Positions 35,825 through 43,835 of a stretch of DNA of 64,000 nt are shown one piece after another; the stretch's first letter is position 1; every line of letters begins with the position of its first letter. Both the position numbers and the translations under genes were made by a program. A model generated the notes under the pieces. That model was not told the DNA's origin, did not search any database, and saw nothing but the letters and a program-made list of their open reading frames with translations. The DNA is taken from positions 1,364,001 to 1,428,000 of the forward strand of contig NZ_KQ031382.1 in assembly GCF_000384335.2 (NCBI RefSeq). The letters run 5' to 3'. Source of the stretch: Hyphomicrobium sp. 99. Lineage in GTDB: Bacteria > Pseudomonadota > Alphaproteobacteria > Rhizobiales > Hyphomicrobiaceae.

Positions 35825-36943
35825 TTATTCGGCCGCATCGGCCAATGGCCGAGCTGCCTCCAGCCCACGCACGAGCGGAATGACGTGACGGCCGAAGTAT
35901 TCGACCTCTTCTTGGAAGTGCAGGAATCCGAGCAGGATGAGATCGGCCCCGGCATCCTTCAGCGCGATGATGCGTTCTGCGATTTGCTGCGGCGTCCCGA
36001 TGAGATTGGAGCGGAAACCATCGTTGTACTGCACCAAGTCATCGAACGTGGATTTCGCCCAGTTGCCATCGCCTTCTGGCGACGCCTTGCCCGCGTTCTT
36101 CACCTCGTGACCGAAGGCTTTGACGGCGTCCGGATCGGCGTGCGCGATGATATTAGCCAGAACGTCCCTGGCTTCGCTCTCTGTTTCGCGCGCAATCGCA
36201 AAAGCATTGACGCCAATCTTCACCGAGTGACCGTTGGCCGCCGCCTTCGCGCGAATATCGTCGACCTGCTTGCGGATCTCTTCGGGAGTGTTGCCGTTCG
36301 TAAAATACCAATCCGAGACCCGCGAGGCCATGTCGCGAGCGGCGCGAGATGACCCGCCTTGGAAGATCTCCGGCTGCGGATCAATGGGCTTCGGCTTCAG
36401 ATTGTAATTGTTGAATCGATAGAAATCGCCGCGGAACGTGAAGTTCTCCTCCGACCAGATTCCGCGCAACGCCCGAATAAACTCTTCCGACCGGCGGTAC
36501 CGTTCATCGTGATCCAGCCAATGTTCGCCGATGGCCGCAAACTCCCCGCGAAACCATCCGCTGACAACGTTCACCGCGATGCGGCCGCCATAGAGATTGT
36601 TGATCGTCGCGATCTGCTTTGCGGCGACAGCCGGATTCCATGGACCTGGAAGAAGCGCGGCGATGACCTTCAATTTTTTGGTTTCGGACAACAGCGCCTG
36701 GCTGAACGTCACAGGTTCGTGCTGAAACTCCGCGCCGTACCCGGCGGTGAACCGGATCTGGCTCAAGGCGTATTCAAAGCCGCTGTCCTCGGCGATTTGG
36801 GCAAGCTTCCGATTGTAGTCGAAATCCCAGCTTGTCCGTTGCTCGACCTTGCTGATCACAAGGCCACCGGACACGTTGGGAACCCAGTAGGCAAATTTTA
36901 CCGCATCATTCGAGGGTGAGGCGGTGGCCACAGAATTTGTCAT
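35825..36943 (-). CDS. sfnG: Dimethyl sulfone monooxygenase (FMNH2-dependent)
   Basis: A luciferase-like (LLM) monooxygenase closely resembling SfnG from Pseudomonas. Characteristic stretches are FAYWVPNVSGGLVISKVEQR, IRFTAGYGAEFQHEPVTFS, GGRIAVNVVSGWFRGEF, and GSSRAARDMASRVSDWYFTN. SfnG converts dimethyl sulfone with FMNH2 and oxygen to methanesulfinate and formaldehyde. ATG at 36943 is chosen over 36973 because CAGGAG lies 7 nt upstream; the product is 372 residues, about the normal size. FMNH2 must come from a reductase, and the adjacent reductase gene is internally deleted. Confidence 0.92.
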   Translation of the reverse strand: MTNSVATASPSNDAVKFAYWVPNVSGGLVISKVEQRTSWDFDYNRKLAQIAEDSGFEYALSQIRFTAGYGAEFQHEPVTFSQALLSETKKLKVIAALLPGPWNPAVAAKQIATINNLYGGRIAVNVVSGWFRGEFAAIGEHWLDHDERYRRSEEFIRALRGIWSEENFTFRGDFYRFNNYNLKPKPIDPQPEIFQGGSSRAARDMASRVSDWYFTNGNTPEEIRKQVDDIRAKAAANGHSVKIGVNAFAIARETESEARDVLANIIAHADPDAVKAFGHEVKNAGKASPEGDGNWAKSTFDDLVQYNDGFRSNLIGTPQQIAERIIALKDAGADLILLGFLHFQEEVEYFGRHVIPLVRGLEAARPLADAAE

Positions 36944-36975
36944 CGAGAATCTCCTGAAATCTCTTGGGTTCACGC

Positions 36976-37236
36976 TCAGGCAACAACGGCCTTGGGCGCG
37001 AATACTTCGTCCGGGGAGGCGGGGAGGGAGTGCCGCGTCAGCTGGATCAGCGCTTCATTCGCGACGCGTTCGATGCGTTCATGAATGACGGAGCTGCCAA
37101 TGGCATAGTTCGAGAAGTCGCCTTCGGCCGCGTAGATTGCCGTCGGCAAGGTGAGCGCATTCAGGAACCCGAACAGGGGAGTTTGTGAGGGATTTGATAA
37201 ACTTCCGGATATTCCGAAAATCGATAGGGTCGTCAT
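36976..37236 (-). pseudogene. msuE: Internally deleted MsuE/SsuE-like FMN reductase
   Basis: The 86-residue frame has the start of an MsuE-type NAD(P)H:FMN reductase (MTTLSIFGISGSLSNPSQT) fused directly to its C-terminal part (PLFGFLNALTLPTAIYAAE and the ERIERVANEAL helix). Intact relatives are about 175-190 residues, so roughly 100 central residues, including most of the flavodoxin core, are missing without loss of frame. The junction lies near 37180. The gene precedes sfnG by 32 bp in the same operon, where it would supply FMNH2. The product is unlikely to be active, so another reductase would have to serve SfnG. Confidence 0.75.
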
Positions 37237-37322
37237 TCTTTGTCCCGGTCTTGCGCGAGAGTTGACTCGCGCGTTCGAATGAATTCCGGGACGATTTAGG
37301 ATTGGCGGTTTTTGCAGGGCAA

Positions 37323-37340
37323 TAGTGCCGAATGGCACTA
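37323..37340. promoter_or_regulatory. 18-bp perfect palindrome upstream of the sfn operon
   Basis: TAGTGCC-GAAT-GGCACTA has 7-bp arms and a 4-nt centre. It lies 87 bp upstream of the first operon start and in the gap behind the LuxR-type regulator gene. It is a good candidate operator for that regulator or another sulfur regulator. A small hairpin ending the regulator transcript is less likely because no T run follows. Confidence 0.6.
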
Positions 37341-37407
37341 GCCGTTAGTTTTTCAGTAATTACAGCTTATACCAATTTTCACTATGCTTTGCAGCCGCAA
37401 TGACCGG

Positions 37408-38433
37408 CTAGACGCGCGACTTCGCGAGTAGTCCAAGGAGTTCGCGCTCGGAGTTGACCGCAAACTTGCGGTATAGCCGTTGCTTGTAGTTCTTGACCGT
37501 GCCCTTGGCGATCCCGAGTTCCACAGCGATCTGGCCAGACGATTTCGTCAACTTGATCAGCTCCAGAACGTCACTTTCAAGCTTTGTAAGCGGCGCGATT
37601 GCGTGGTTGTCGAGGGCTGCCAATTTCTCAGTGGCAACGCGAACAGGACGCCAATTTAACACACAAATCTGACCTTCCGGCGCGATGGAGAAGTCGTCCG
37701 GAAGTCGTGCAACCTTGAGGCTCATCGTTTCCGAAATATCGAAGTCGCATCTGTCGATCGTGCGAATATCTTTGCGAACGTTGGAGAGGCGCGGCTCTTG
37801 ATCTTCCGCTTCCCGCCAGCTGGCACTGCGGTAGATGACCTGACCTTTGCGGTCCATGAGCAAGATGGGCGTCGTGCTTGCGTCATCCGCGCCGGGTGTG
37901 AGTTCACATAATTTGCCGAAGGTCCGCGCGAGATGCGCGAAATGAAGGCCCTCCAATGCCGGAAATAAGTTCTCTATGTGAGCTGCCAATTTATCCGAGA
38001 ATTTCCGGTCGGAGCTTTCCAGAAATAAAGCAATGCACGCTTTTCCCGGTGAGGGAAAAACAACGCCTATTTCATCGGATATCTTGGCCCGCCTTTGAAA
38101 TACGCCCGTATAGAGCCGGCTCTCCGCTGTGTCGTTTAGTACCTGCTGCGAAGTCACCAGCCCTTTGCGCCGTGTCGATCGCCAGAAGCTGCCAAACGGA
38201 TCGACGTGATGATAAGTCGTCTTATACTCGTCGACGATGAAATCAGGATGTCCGGTCGTGCATAGAACATCCGTCGATTCCGGATTTCCGTAACGAACGG
38301 CAAATCCATACTCATGCGAGATCCCCGATCCGAAAAGCCGGAGCATGTTCTCGTAGAACGCAGGCGTCCCGGCCGATTTTGCAGCGGTGCCGAGCCTGAC
38401 GTACCAATTCGCGTCATTGAGTACTTCAGACAT
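37408..38433 (-). CDS. LuxR-family transcriptional regulator
   Basis: A 341-residue regulator with a C-terminal GerE/LuxR helix-turn-helix (LTKLESDVLELIKLTKSSGQ, then GIAKGTVKNYKQRLYRKFAV). The N-terminal ~260 residues form a sensor region without transmembrane segments and with no receiver aspartate pattern. ATG at 38433 is favoured because the further upstream sequence is poorly coding. It is encoded just upstream of, and in the same direction as, the sfn-type operon and is the obvious candidate regulator. The Pseudomonas sfn genes are instead driven by a sigma-54 activator (SfnR), so control here would differ. Confidence 0.85.
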   Translation of the reverse strand: MSEVLNDANWYVRLGTAAKSAGTPAFYENMLRLFGSGISHEYGFAVRYGNPESTDVLCTTGHPDFIVDEYKTTYHHVDPFGSFWRSTRRKGLVTSQQVLNDTAESRLYTGVFQRRAKISDEIGVVFPSPGKACIALFLESSDRKFSDKLAAHIENLFPALEGLHFAHLARTFGKLCELTPGADDASTTPILLMDRKGQVIYRSASWREAEDQEPRLSNVRKDIRTIDRCDFDISETMSLKVARLPDDFSIAPEGQICVLNWRPVRVATEKLAALDNHAIAPLTKLESDVLELIKLTKSSGQIAVELGIAKGTVKNYKQRLYRKFAVNSERELLGLLAKSRV

Positions 38434-38699
38434 GATGGGCGCATCTGGGATGGGAAAGACTGCGAGGGGTATCGCACCTAGATGTCGCAGCCCAGACGAC
38501 GGAGGTCTTGCCGCGACGGATTTTCGGGGCACTAAACAGCGGTAGGCACAGCATTCAAAATAAGAAATCTGGGATTCCTTATATGCGATCGTGCATTGCC
38601 CAAATCCGCGCTCATGGCGAGCGCTCATTTCCAGAAATCTGTTTCCGACAATCGCGGGCGTCTGCTGTCGTAGAGAGAGTGTGCCTTTGCCGTTAGGAC

Positions 38700-39542
38700 T
38701 CAGGGTGACACGCGATCTCTTCGCCACAGGGTGTCAACCTTCCAGACATGCCCATCTGGATCACGCACAACGACCTGCCCGGGGGCGATGTCGAAGATCC
38801 AACCGAAATTCAAACTTTGCCCTTCAAGCCATGGAAACGTCGAAAGCTCGACAATGTACTCATCTGACGCAGCGCTTCTTTGGGCATAGGAGAACTCGCA
38901 ATCGAGCATCGCGCGGATCGTCCCGAGGTCGTTGCCCCGTCCGCGCACCACCTCAACAAGTGGGCTCTTGTGCGCAATTGGGTGCCGCCGGCTGCGGGCT
39001 CGCACCGCATGGTTGCCGGTCAGGTAAAGGCATTCGGTTACATTATTTTCTGTCTTCATAAGATGGATCGCAAACGCCGGATTCATCTCGAGCAGCCGCC
39101 AATCCTCTTCATACGCGCCGCTTGGGGCGTATTCCAGCATCACGCTGCCGTTGTCTCTCCACTCGAGCCAGCCGGGCTCAGGAAAGCTCACGACGGGCTG
39201 AAAGCGAAAGAGATCGAGCGAAAGCGGCCAAATGGCCATTGGGTAAGGCGTCGTCGTGGGATCGAACAGCGTCGTCGCACAGAAGCAGTCCTGCTCGGCC
39301 AAGGCCAGCAGCTCATCCCGGCTGCAGTCCGCGAGTCCTGTTCGATGGCGCAGCTCGGGACGTTCCGCTGAAATGCGAATGTCGGCGACTCCGGACGCCG
39401 TTTGGAGCCAGAGGACTCGCGTGGTGCGGTCTACTGTTCCGTTGTTGAAGGCGATGCTGTGCCTTTTCCAGCAGCCGATCAGCTGCTCAGGCACTGTTCG
39501 CGTCCCCGTTTCTGCTCCTTCAACAAGTGACATGCACGCCAT
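38700..39542 (-). CDS. Conserved hypothetical protein (lipocalin/HRI1-like pattern)
   Basis: A 280-residue soluble protein without signal peptide or membrane segment. It starts with a tryptophan-rich pattern (IGCWKRHSIAFNNGTVD, RVLWLQTASGVADIRI) suggesting a beta-barrel. A second half repeats the theme (PGWLEWRDNGSVMLEYAPSG, then EEDWRLLEMN). This looks like two related lipocalin-like halves, somewhat like HRI1 proteins, which is a weak resemblance. It ends about 270 bp upstream of the LuxR start on the same strand. Function unknown. Confidence 0.6.
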   Translation of the reverse strand: MACMSLVEGAETGTRTVPEQLIGCWKRHSIAFNNGTVDRTTRVLWLQTASGVADIRISAERPELRHRTGLADCSRDELLALAEQDCFCATTLFDPTTTPYPMAIWPLSLDLFRFQPVVSFPEPGWLEWRDNGSVMLEYAPSGAYEEDWRLLEMNPAFAIHLMKTENNVTECLYLTGNHAVRARSRRHPIAHKSPLVEVVRGRGNDLGTIRAMLDCEFSYAQRSAASDEYIVELSTFPWLEGQSLNFGWIFDIAPGQVVVRDPDGHVWKVDTLWRRDRVSP

Positions 39543-40166
39543 TCCAGGGCTCTCCTCGGTGTGAATTTTTGCGCGGGCTCAGGATACGCGGGAGCCCTTC
39601 AAGGTCGATCGCGGATCTCGCTTCGCGGGGCGCGTCGCCTCCTCAATCGATCGAGGAATTCCACTGCGGGATAGCTTTCGCATGCCGCGAGCATCAGATC
39701 GACGTGGCAGGTGGCGGCCATGTCCTGGGCTCGGAAGCAGCAGTGGTGCTTGGTCGGTCGGTGTGCGAGGATACAGGGAAAGCATTGAACCTGAAGTCTG
39801 CTGAGCGCCTGCTCTTAGGTTTGGACTAAAAAGCTACCAAACTTCCAGTCGCCAGAGCATTACGAGTAGAATTACACGCGAACCACTCGTCAAAAGAAGC
39901 AGGCTGCGAGCGCGGCCCCACGTTTTGCGAAGGCCAAAAATGGACAAGTGTCCGACCTTCGCCAAGCGCTTAAGATGACATGATTATCAACGTGAATTGG
40001 CGCCCCGTAGGGGACGGGTCATTTTCCATTGATTTCATTGATGTTTTTCAGCTGTTACTGCTGACTCGGATCTCGAAATTTTCATTATGGATCAGATCAA
40101 ATCGATGGGCTGCATTCCGGTGAGAGGTGTGTGCGACTTGAGCTGGCGCACCGTGAACTGCGAACC
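39543..40166. other. Gene-free border region of the accessory elements
   Basis: This 624-bp stretch lies between a hypothetical gene and the first glycosyltransferase of the accessory region. It holds the first att-like core (39993-40018) and an arm-like motif at 40052. The sequence turns A+T-rich to the right of the core. No convincing ORF was found. Confidence 0.5.
39993..40018. repeat. att-like core, copy 1 (left end of element 1)
   Basis: First of three copies of a core containing GGCGCCCCGTAGGGG. It shares an extra ACGGG on its right with copy 2. A motif CTGTTACTGCT starts at 40052, 59 bp from the core start, exactly the distance of CTGCTACTGCT in copy 2. Read on the minus strand the core resembles a tRNA 3' end (TCCCCTACGGGGCGCCA). 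Confidence 0.7.
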
Positions 40167-41483
40167 CTACGTTATCTTCAACAGTGCAGTATGGATTTCG
40201 GAACCATAAGTAGACCATGATTTCATCCTCGCCCTATCGATGCGCTTCTCGTAGGAAGGAATGAATTCCTTCTGAAAAAGTGCCTTCGTTAGGGCGTGCA
40301 AAATCTCTTCTGTAGAGTAAGGATCGAAGTAAGGGCACATGTCTCGGCCCACCTCTGGCATAGAGGAGGTCTTTGAGCACAGGCACACTTTTCCGAACCA
40401 CAAACTTTCGCCGACAGGAAGTCCCCATCCCTCGTACAAACTGGGGAAGATGCTGCAGAACGCGTTCCCATAGAGCAATTTGAGAATGTCGTCGGGCGGC
40501 TTTCGAAAAAGGATAACGTTGCGCCGGATTGGAGATAGCGACATCACCTGTCGGGGATCGTTATCTCCAACGATCACGAGGTCAGCTTCAGGATCACGAA
40601 AAAAGTTCAGCGCTTTCCAGGCAGACAAAAGGCGCTCGAGGTTTTTATGTGAGGAGAGCGTGCCGACAGTAAGCAGATAGCGCCTACTTCTATTCGCAAG
40701 GAACGTCTCCGCAGAAAATTCCTCGTTCGACATCGGTTGATTACGCGTATCGGACACGGAAAGGAATTCATGAGGATTGGTTACAACTCGGCACCGTGGG
40801 GCGCTTTGCCCTCCATACCGTCGCCAATACCGCATGAGGTCCGCTTTAGTGTTGTCGGAGATGCAAATGAACTCATCCACAGAGCGTGCCGCATCCCGCA
40901 GCCACCGCCGAAATTGCCTGGTGCCAAGCCGATTTCTGTAGACTTTCCTTATAAGCGGGATGAAATCGTGGACCAGCACGACGAACCGGAATCCAGGATG
41001 CTGAGCTTTCCATTTGCGCGCGGCATGCATGGTTTCCGGAGCATCCCAACCGGCTCCGCAGAAGTAAAGCACGTCTTCCGCTTGCGGGTAGTAATTACCT
41101 TCGACGAAATCTTCGTGCATTATCTCCTTCTTTTTTCCAAATTTTTGAAATCTCGCCTTTGCTAATTCGATAAAATAGCGAGCCCGGCGCTGTGCATACT
41201 TGTTATAGGAATACTCTATTCCATTTCCACCAATGTAGATTGGATCTGAAAAATCCTCCTCCATAAACCGGTGAGATATAATCTTATGGCGGTTGGTTTC
41301 GGGGTCGTGCCGGATTATCTCAAACGGCAATCCAAGTTCTTGCCATGCGCGTAATAGCCCAAGGGTTATACGATGAACTCCGGAAATAGGCTTGCCCGCA
41401 AACAAGAACCTATTCCAGTCGGTGATGTCGACAATAATTCGTCGCGACGCGCTCATGCGCCGGATAGCTGTCGAACTCAGCAT
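40167..41483 (-). CDS. GT4-family glycosyltransferase (group 1)
   Basis: A 438-residue GT-B fold glycosyltransferase. The N-terminal acceptor side has GVHRITLGLLRAW, and the C-terminal donor domain has LLTVGTLSSHKNLERLLSAW, VIVGDNDPRQV, and the PSLYEGWGLPVGESLWFGK motif with the catalytic EX7E-type pair. Such enzymes transfer a sugar from an activated donor onto a glycan. It is the last gene of a four-gene minus-strand operon, starting 7 bp after the sulfotransferase-like gene. Its A+T-rich codon choice differs from the flanking chromosome, which is consistent with transfer. Confidence 0.87.
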   Translation of the reverse strand: MLSSTAIRRMSASRRIIVDITDWNRFLFAGKPISGVHRITLGLLRAWQELGLPFEIIRHDPETNRHKIISHRFMEEDFSDPIYIGGNGIEYSYNKYAQRRARYFIELAKARFQKFGKKKEIMHEDFVEGNYYPQAEDVLYFCGAGWDAPETMHAARKWKAQHPGFRFVVLVHDFIPLIRKVYRNRLGTRQFRRWLRDAARSVDEFICISDNTKADLMRYWRRYGGQSAPRCRVVTNPHEFLSVSDTRNQPMSNEEFSAETFLANRSRRYLLTVGTLSSHKNLERLLSAWKALNFFRDPEADLVIVGDNDPRQVMSLSPIRRNVILFRKPPDDILKLLYGNAFCSIFPSLYEGWGLPVGESLWFGKVCLCSKTSSMPEVGRDMCPYFDPYSTEEILHALTKALFQKEFIPSYEKRIDRARMKSWSTYGSEIHTALLKIT

Positions 41484-41490
41484 TTAGATT

Positions 41491-42681
41491 TCATTCAACT
41501 CCGTTTGTGAAGCGCCATTCGCCCGTCGAAAACGCCACTCGATCATTATCTGAATAATCATTGGAATACATGCAGAGTGGATAAATTTCAGGAACTGCGA
41601 TCATCAGCACTCCTTCCCGACGATCAGGAGGGAGTGAAATGGATACTCTCACAGGGTCGCCGGATTGCACGGTGGCGTCTAATTTCTGCAAGGTTTGGCC
41701 ATCGATGAAAGTCACAGACTCGGCGGGGACTCCGGCAATAAATGCCGCCTTGAATGCGATGTGCCTTTGATTTTCGTTCCGTCTATAAGCAATCGACGCA
41801 ACCTTCCCGGGACCCATTCGCATTTCAGTTCCCCAATTCGGGGTTGACCGTGGCGGGTACCAGCCAGATATGAGACGAATTGTGCTTCCATTGTCGTTGT
41901 GTATTACGTTGGAATCATAGGCCGGAACTCCATCTCGAGCGCATAGGCGCTCAATAAGCTCACGGCGATATGCATCGAATCTCCGGCACACTTCGGAATA
42001 TAAGAGGAGATCCACGGCGAAAAGGTCAGCGCGACGTCGTAGCCACTCTTGCATGCTCTGATGTTCAGCGGCATCTGTGTCTGGCGCTTGATTGGTGTCT
42101 GCTCGCTTTCCTCCCGAGGAAAGGCCCAATTCAATGGAGATAAAGTCCACCAAATCATCAAGGCGATCCGTTGGAGCAATCCATCGAATACGGTCGATAG
42201 AATCATAAAGGCGGGGCAACAGCCAATGCTCAAGGGGCCTTAGCAGATCGCGTTCTTGTAGCGGGTGAAAGGCGCCGACCAAATATCGTGCTTGAATGTT
42301 GAAAAACCTATCGGCCAGCAACGTGAGGGATCTGGAGAAGGACAGCTTGTTCAACGCGGTATGCAGCGGATGCGCTGGCGCTCTCCGGATGTGCTGAAAA
42401 TATGAAATGATCTGAGCGATGGGTTCGCGTGCCAAGCAAGCGATATCTAAATCGCTATGCCCTTGAAGGACGTGACCGTTCACATGCGCAGAAATGAACT
42501 GCTTCGACTTGAGCAGGCCCTCAAAAGTTTCCGCGTCGGAAGATATGCTTAGGTCGCCCTCCATGTAACGGACGCTTTCGGGCGGGAAAGCAGTTGCTAG
42601 GCGCAATCCGAAAGTTTGTCCTCCGGTTTTGGGGATGTGCAAATGGAATAGAGGCCGCCGGCTTCGCATTGGATTGAGCAT
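41491..42681 (-). CDS. Sulfotransferase-family protein
   Basis: A 396-residue protein whose N-terminus carries the 5'-phosphosulfate loop of sulfotransferases (FHLHIPKTGGQTF, residues 12-24). The 3'-phosphate-binding region is CLAREPIAQIISYFQHI near 82-98. Residues ~245-396 form an extra C-terminal domain rich in beta strands, not part of the usual enzyme. Family members transfer sulfate from PAPS to sugars or lipids. Its start overlaps the stop of the FkbM-type methyltransferase gene (TGATG), so the products are likely made together to decorate one glycan. The acceptor is unknown. Confidence 0.8.
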   Translation of the reverse strand: MLNPMRSRRPLFHLHIPKTGGQTFGLRLATAFPPESVRYMEGDLSISSDAETFEGLLKSKQFISAHVNGHVLQGHSDLDIACLAREPIAQIISYFQHIRRAPAHPLHTALNKLSFSRSLTLLADRFFNIQARYLVGAFHPLQERDLLRPLEHWLLPRLYDSIDRIRWIAPTDRLDDLVDFISIELGLSSGGKRADTNQAPDTDAAEHQSMQEWLRRRADLFAVDLLLYSEVCRRFDAYRRELIERLCARDGVPAYDSNVIHNDNGSTIRLISGWYPPRSTPNWGTEMRMGPGKVASIAYRRNENQRHIAFKAAFIAGVPAESVTFIDGQTLQKLDATVQSGDPVRVSISLPPDRREGVLMIAVPEIYPLCMYSNDYSDNDRVAFSTGEWRFTNGVE

Positions 42682-43835
42682 CAGCGCTTCAGAACGACAT
42701 CGCAGTGACGCGTGGCGCTCAATTCCTCAAAAGTGACCTGCGCGAGAGTGGAGTCGTGCTCGATTCTAAAAATGGTGAAACCGTACGCCTTCAATTCATC
42801 ATAGAACTTTTCGATCGAACCATAAGCACCCGCTAATATGGACGGCGCGAATTCCATCATAATCTGGATGTTCGGGTTTTCACTTAGAAGACGCGTCGCG
42901 CCCTTTAAAATAAACGGCTCTGCGCCCTCAGCGTCAATCTTGATGAAATCAATTTTGGTGCCCGCTGGAAAATAAGAATCCAGCGTTATCGCATTGACGG
43001 CCAACTCTCTAATTGAGTCATTGAATTCCGCGGCAGTGTCGGAAGTCGCAAAAATGCTGCTTGAGCCCATGTAATGGTTATAAATTTTGAAATCGATTGC
43101 CTTGCACTCGCTATATACAGCGCAAGGCACGACCGTGCTTCTCTCCAGGAACCCATTTACCATCAGGTTCCTGTGCGTTATCGCAGAAAGTTCGGGATTG
43201 GCCTCGAACGATACTAGCCGCCCCGATTGGCCAATTAGATCCGCTGCCAGAAGCGAATACCAACCGACATTTGCACCGATGTCGATCACTTTCATTCCGG
43301 GCCTTACCAAAGCTCGGAATACGTTCGTGATCCACTGCTCCCAATATCCATCGAGAAGAAGGTGGGGCGTTAACGAGTAATCGCGCGTGTCGACGTAGAT
43401 CTTGTGTCCATATATCGTTTTGGTGAGCGCTACGTTTTGGCCCAAATAAACGGCCATCCGCGTCTCTTGAATTGCCGGTGCGGCTTTCGGCCGAGCCATT
43501 GCGGAGAAAAGTTTCCGAAATGCTTTGAAATGATCGGATTTCATAATCGAATTATCATGTCCGTCGCGCGCGAATATCACGAATACTTCGTTAGCAAAGG
43601 TGGGCCCCAGATCTCTTAGCAATTCCTCCAACCTAGCGGCACCAATAAGGTCCATCTGACCTTTATGCACCACGAGCAGATCAGGCGTGCCGATAGCAGA
43701 CAGCTGATCGTATGGAAGAATACTGGAAACCAAAGTCCGGAATTCAGCAGGACCCACCGCAAGTTTGTTTGCGATATCGCGACTGGCAACAAATGCCGCC
43801 GCATCTCGCCAGTAGCGGTCGTGAGCGACAGTCAT
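42681..43835 (-). CDS. FkbM-family methyltransferase
   Basis: A 384-residue protein with a C-terminal FkbM methyltransferase domain. The SAM-binding loop is KVIDIGANVGWYSLLAA near 195, followed by LVSFEANPELSAITHRNL and IDFIKIDAEGAEPFILKGA. The N-terminal ~150 residues form a separate region of unknown role. ATG at 43835 is fixed by a 4-bp ATGA overlap with the stop of the upstream glycosyltransferase; the longer frame to 43958 is rejected. FkbM-type enzymes O-methylate sugars or peptides, and here the neighbours indicate a glycan. Confidence 0.87.
   Translation of the reverse strand: MTVAHDRYWRDAAAFVASRDIANKLAVGPAEFRTLVSSILPYDQLSAIGTPDLLVVHKGQMDLIGAARLEELLRDLGPTFANEVFVIFARDGHDNSIMKSDHFKAFRKLFSAMARPKAAPAIQETRMAVYLGQNVALTKTIYGHKIYVDTRDYSLTPHLLLDGYWEQWITNVFRALVRPGMKVIDIGANVGWYSLLAADLIGQSGRLVSFEANPELSAITHRNLMVNGFLERSTVVPCAVYSECKAIDFKIYNHYMGSSSIFATSDTAAEFNDSIRELAVNAITLDSYFPAGTKIDFIKIDAEGAEPFILKGATRLLSENPNIQIMMEFAPSILAGAYGSIEKFYDELKAYGFTIFRIEHDSTLAQVTFEELSATRHCDVVLKR

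Noticed and set aside
37237..37407. Sigma-54 promoter for sfnG
   Set aside because: No TGGCAC-N5-TTGC element with correct spacing was found on the operon strand; the closest match has the wrong spacing.
39993..40018. A complete tRNA gene at the core
   Set aside because: Only a 3'-end-like segment is present; no T-loop, anticodon arm or D-arm can be built at any of the three copies.
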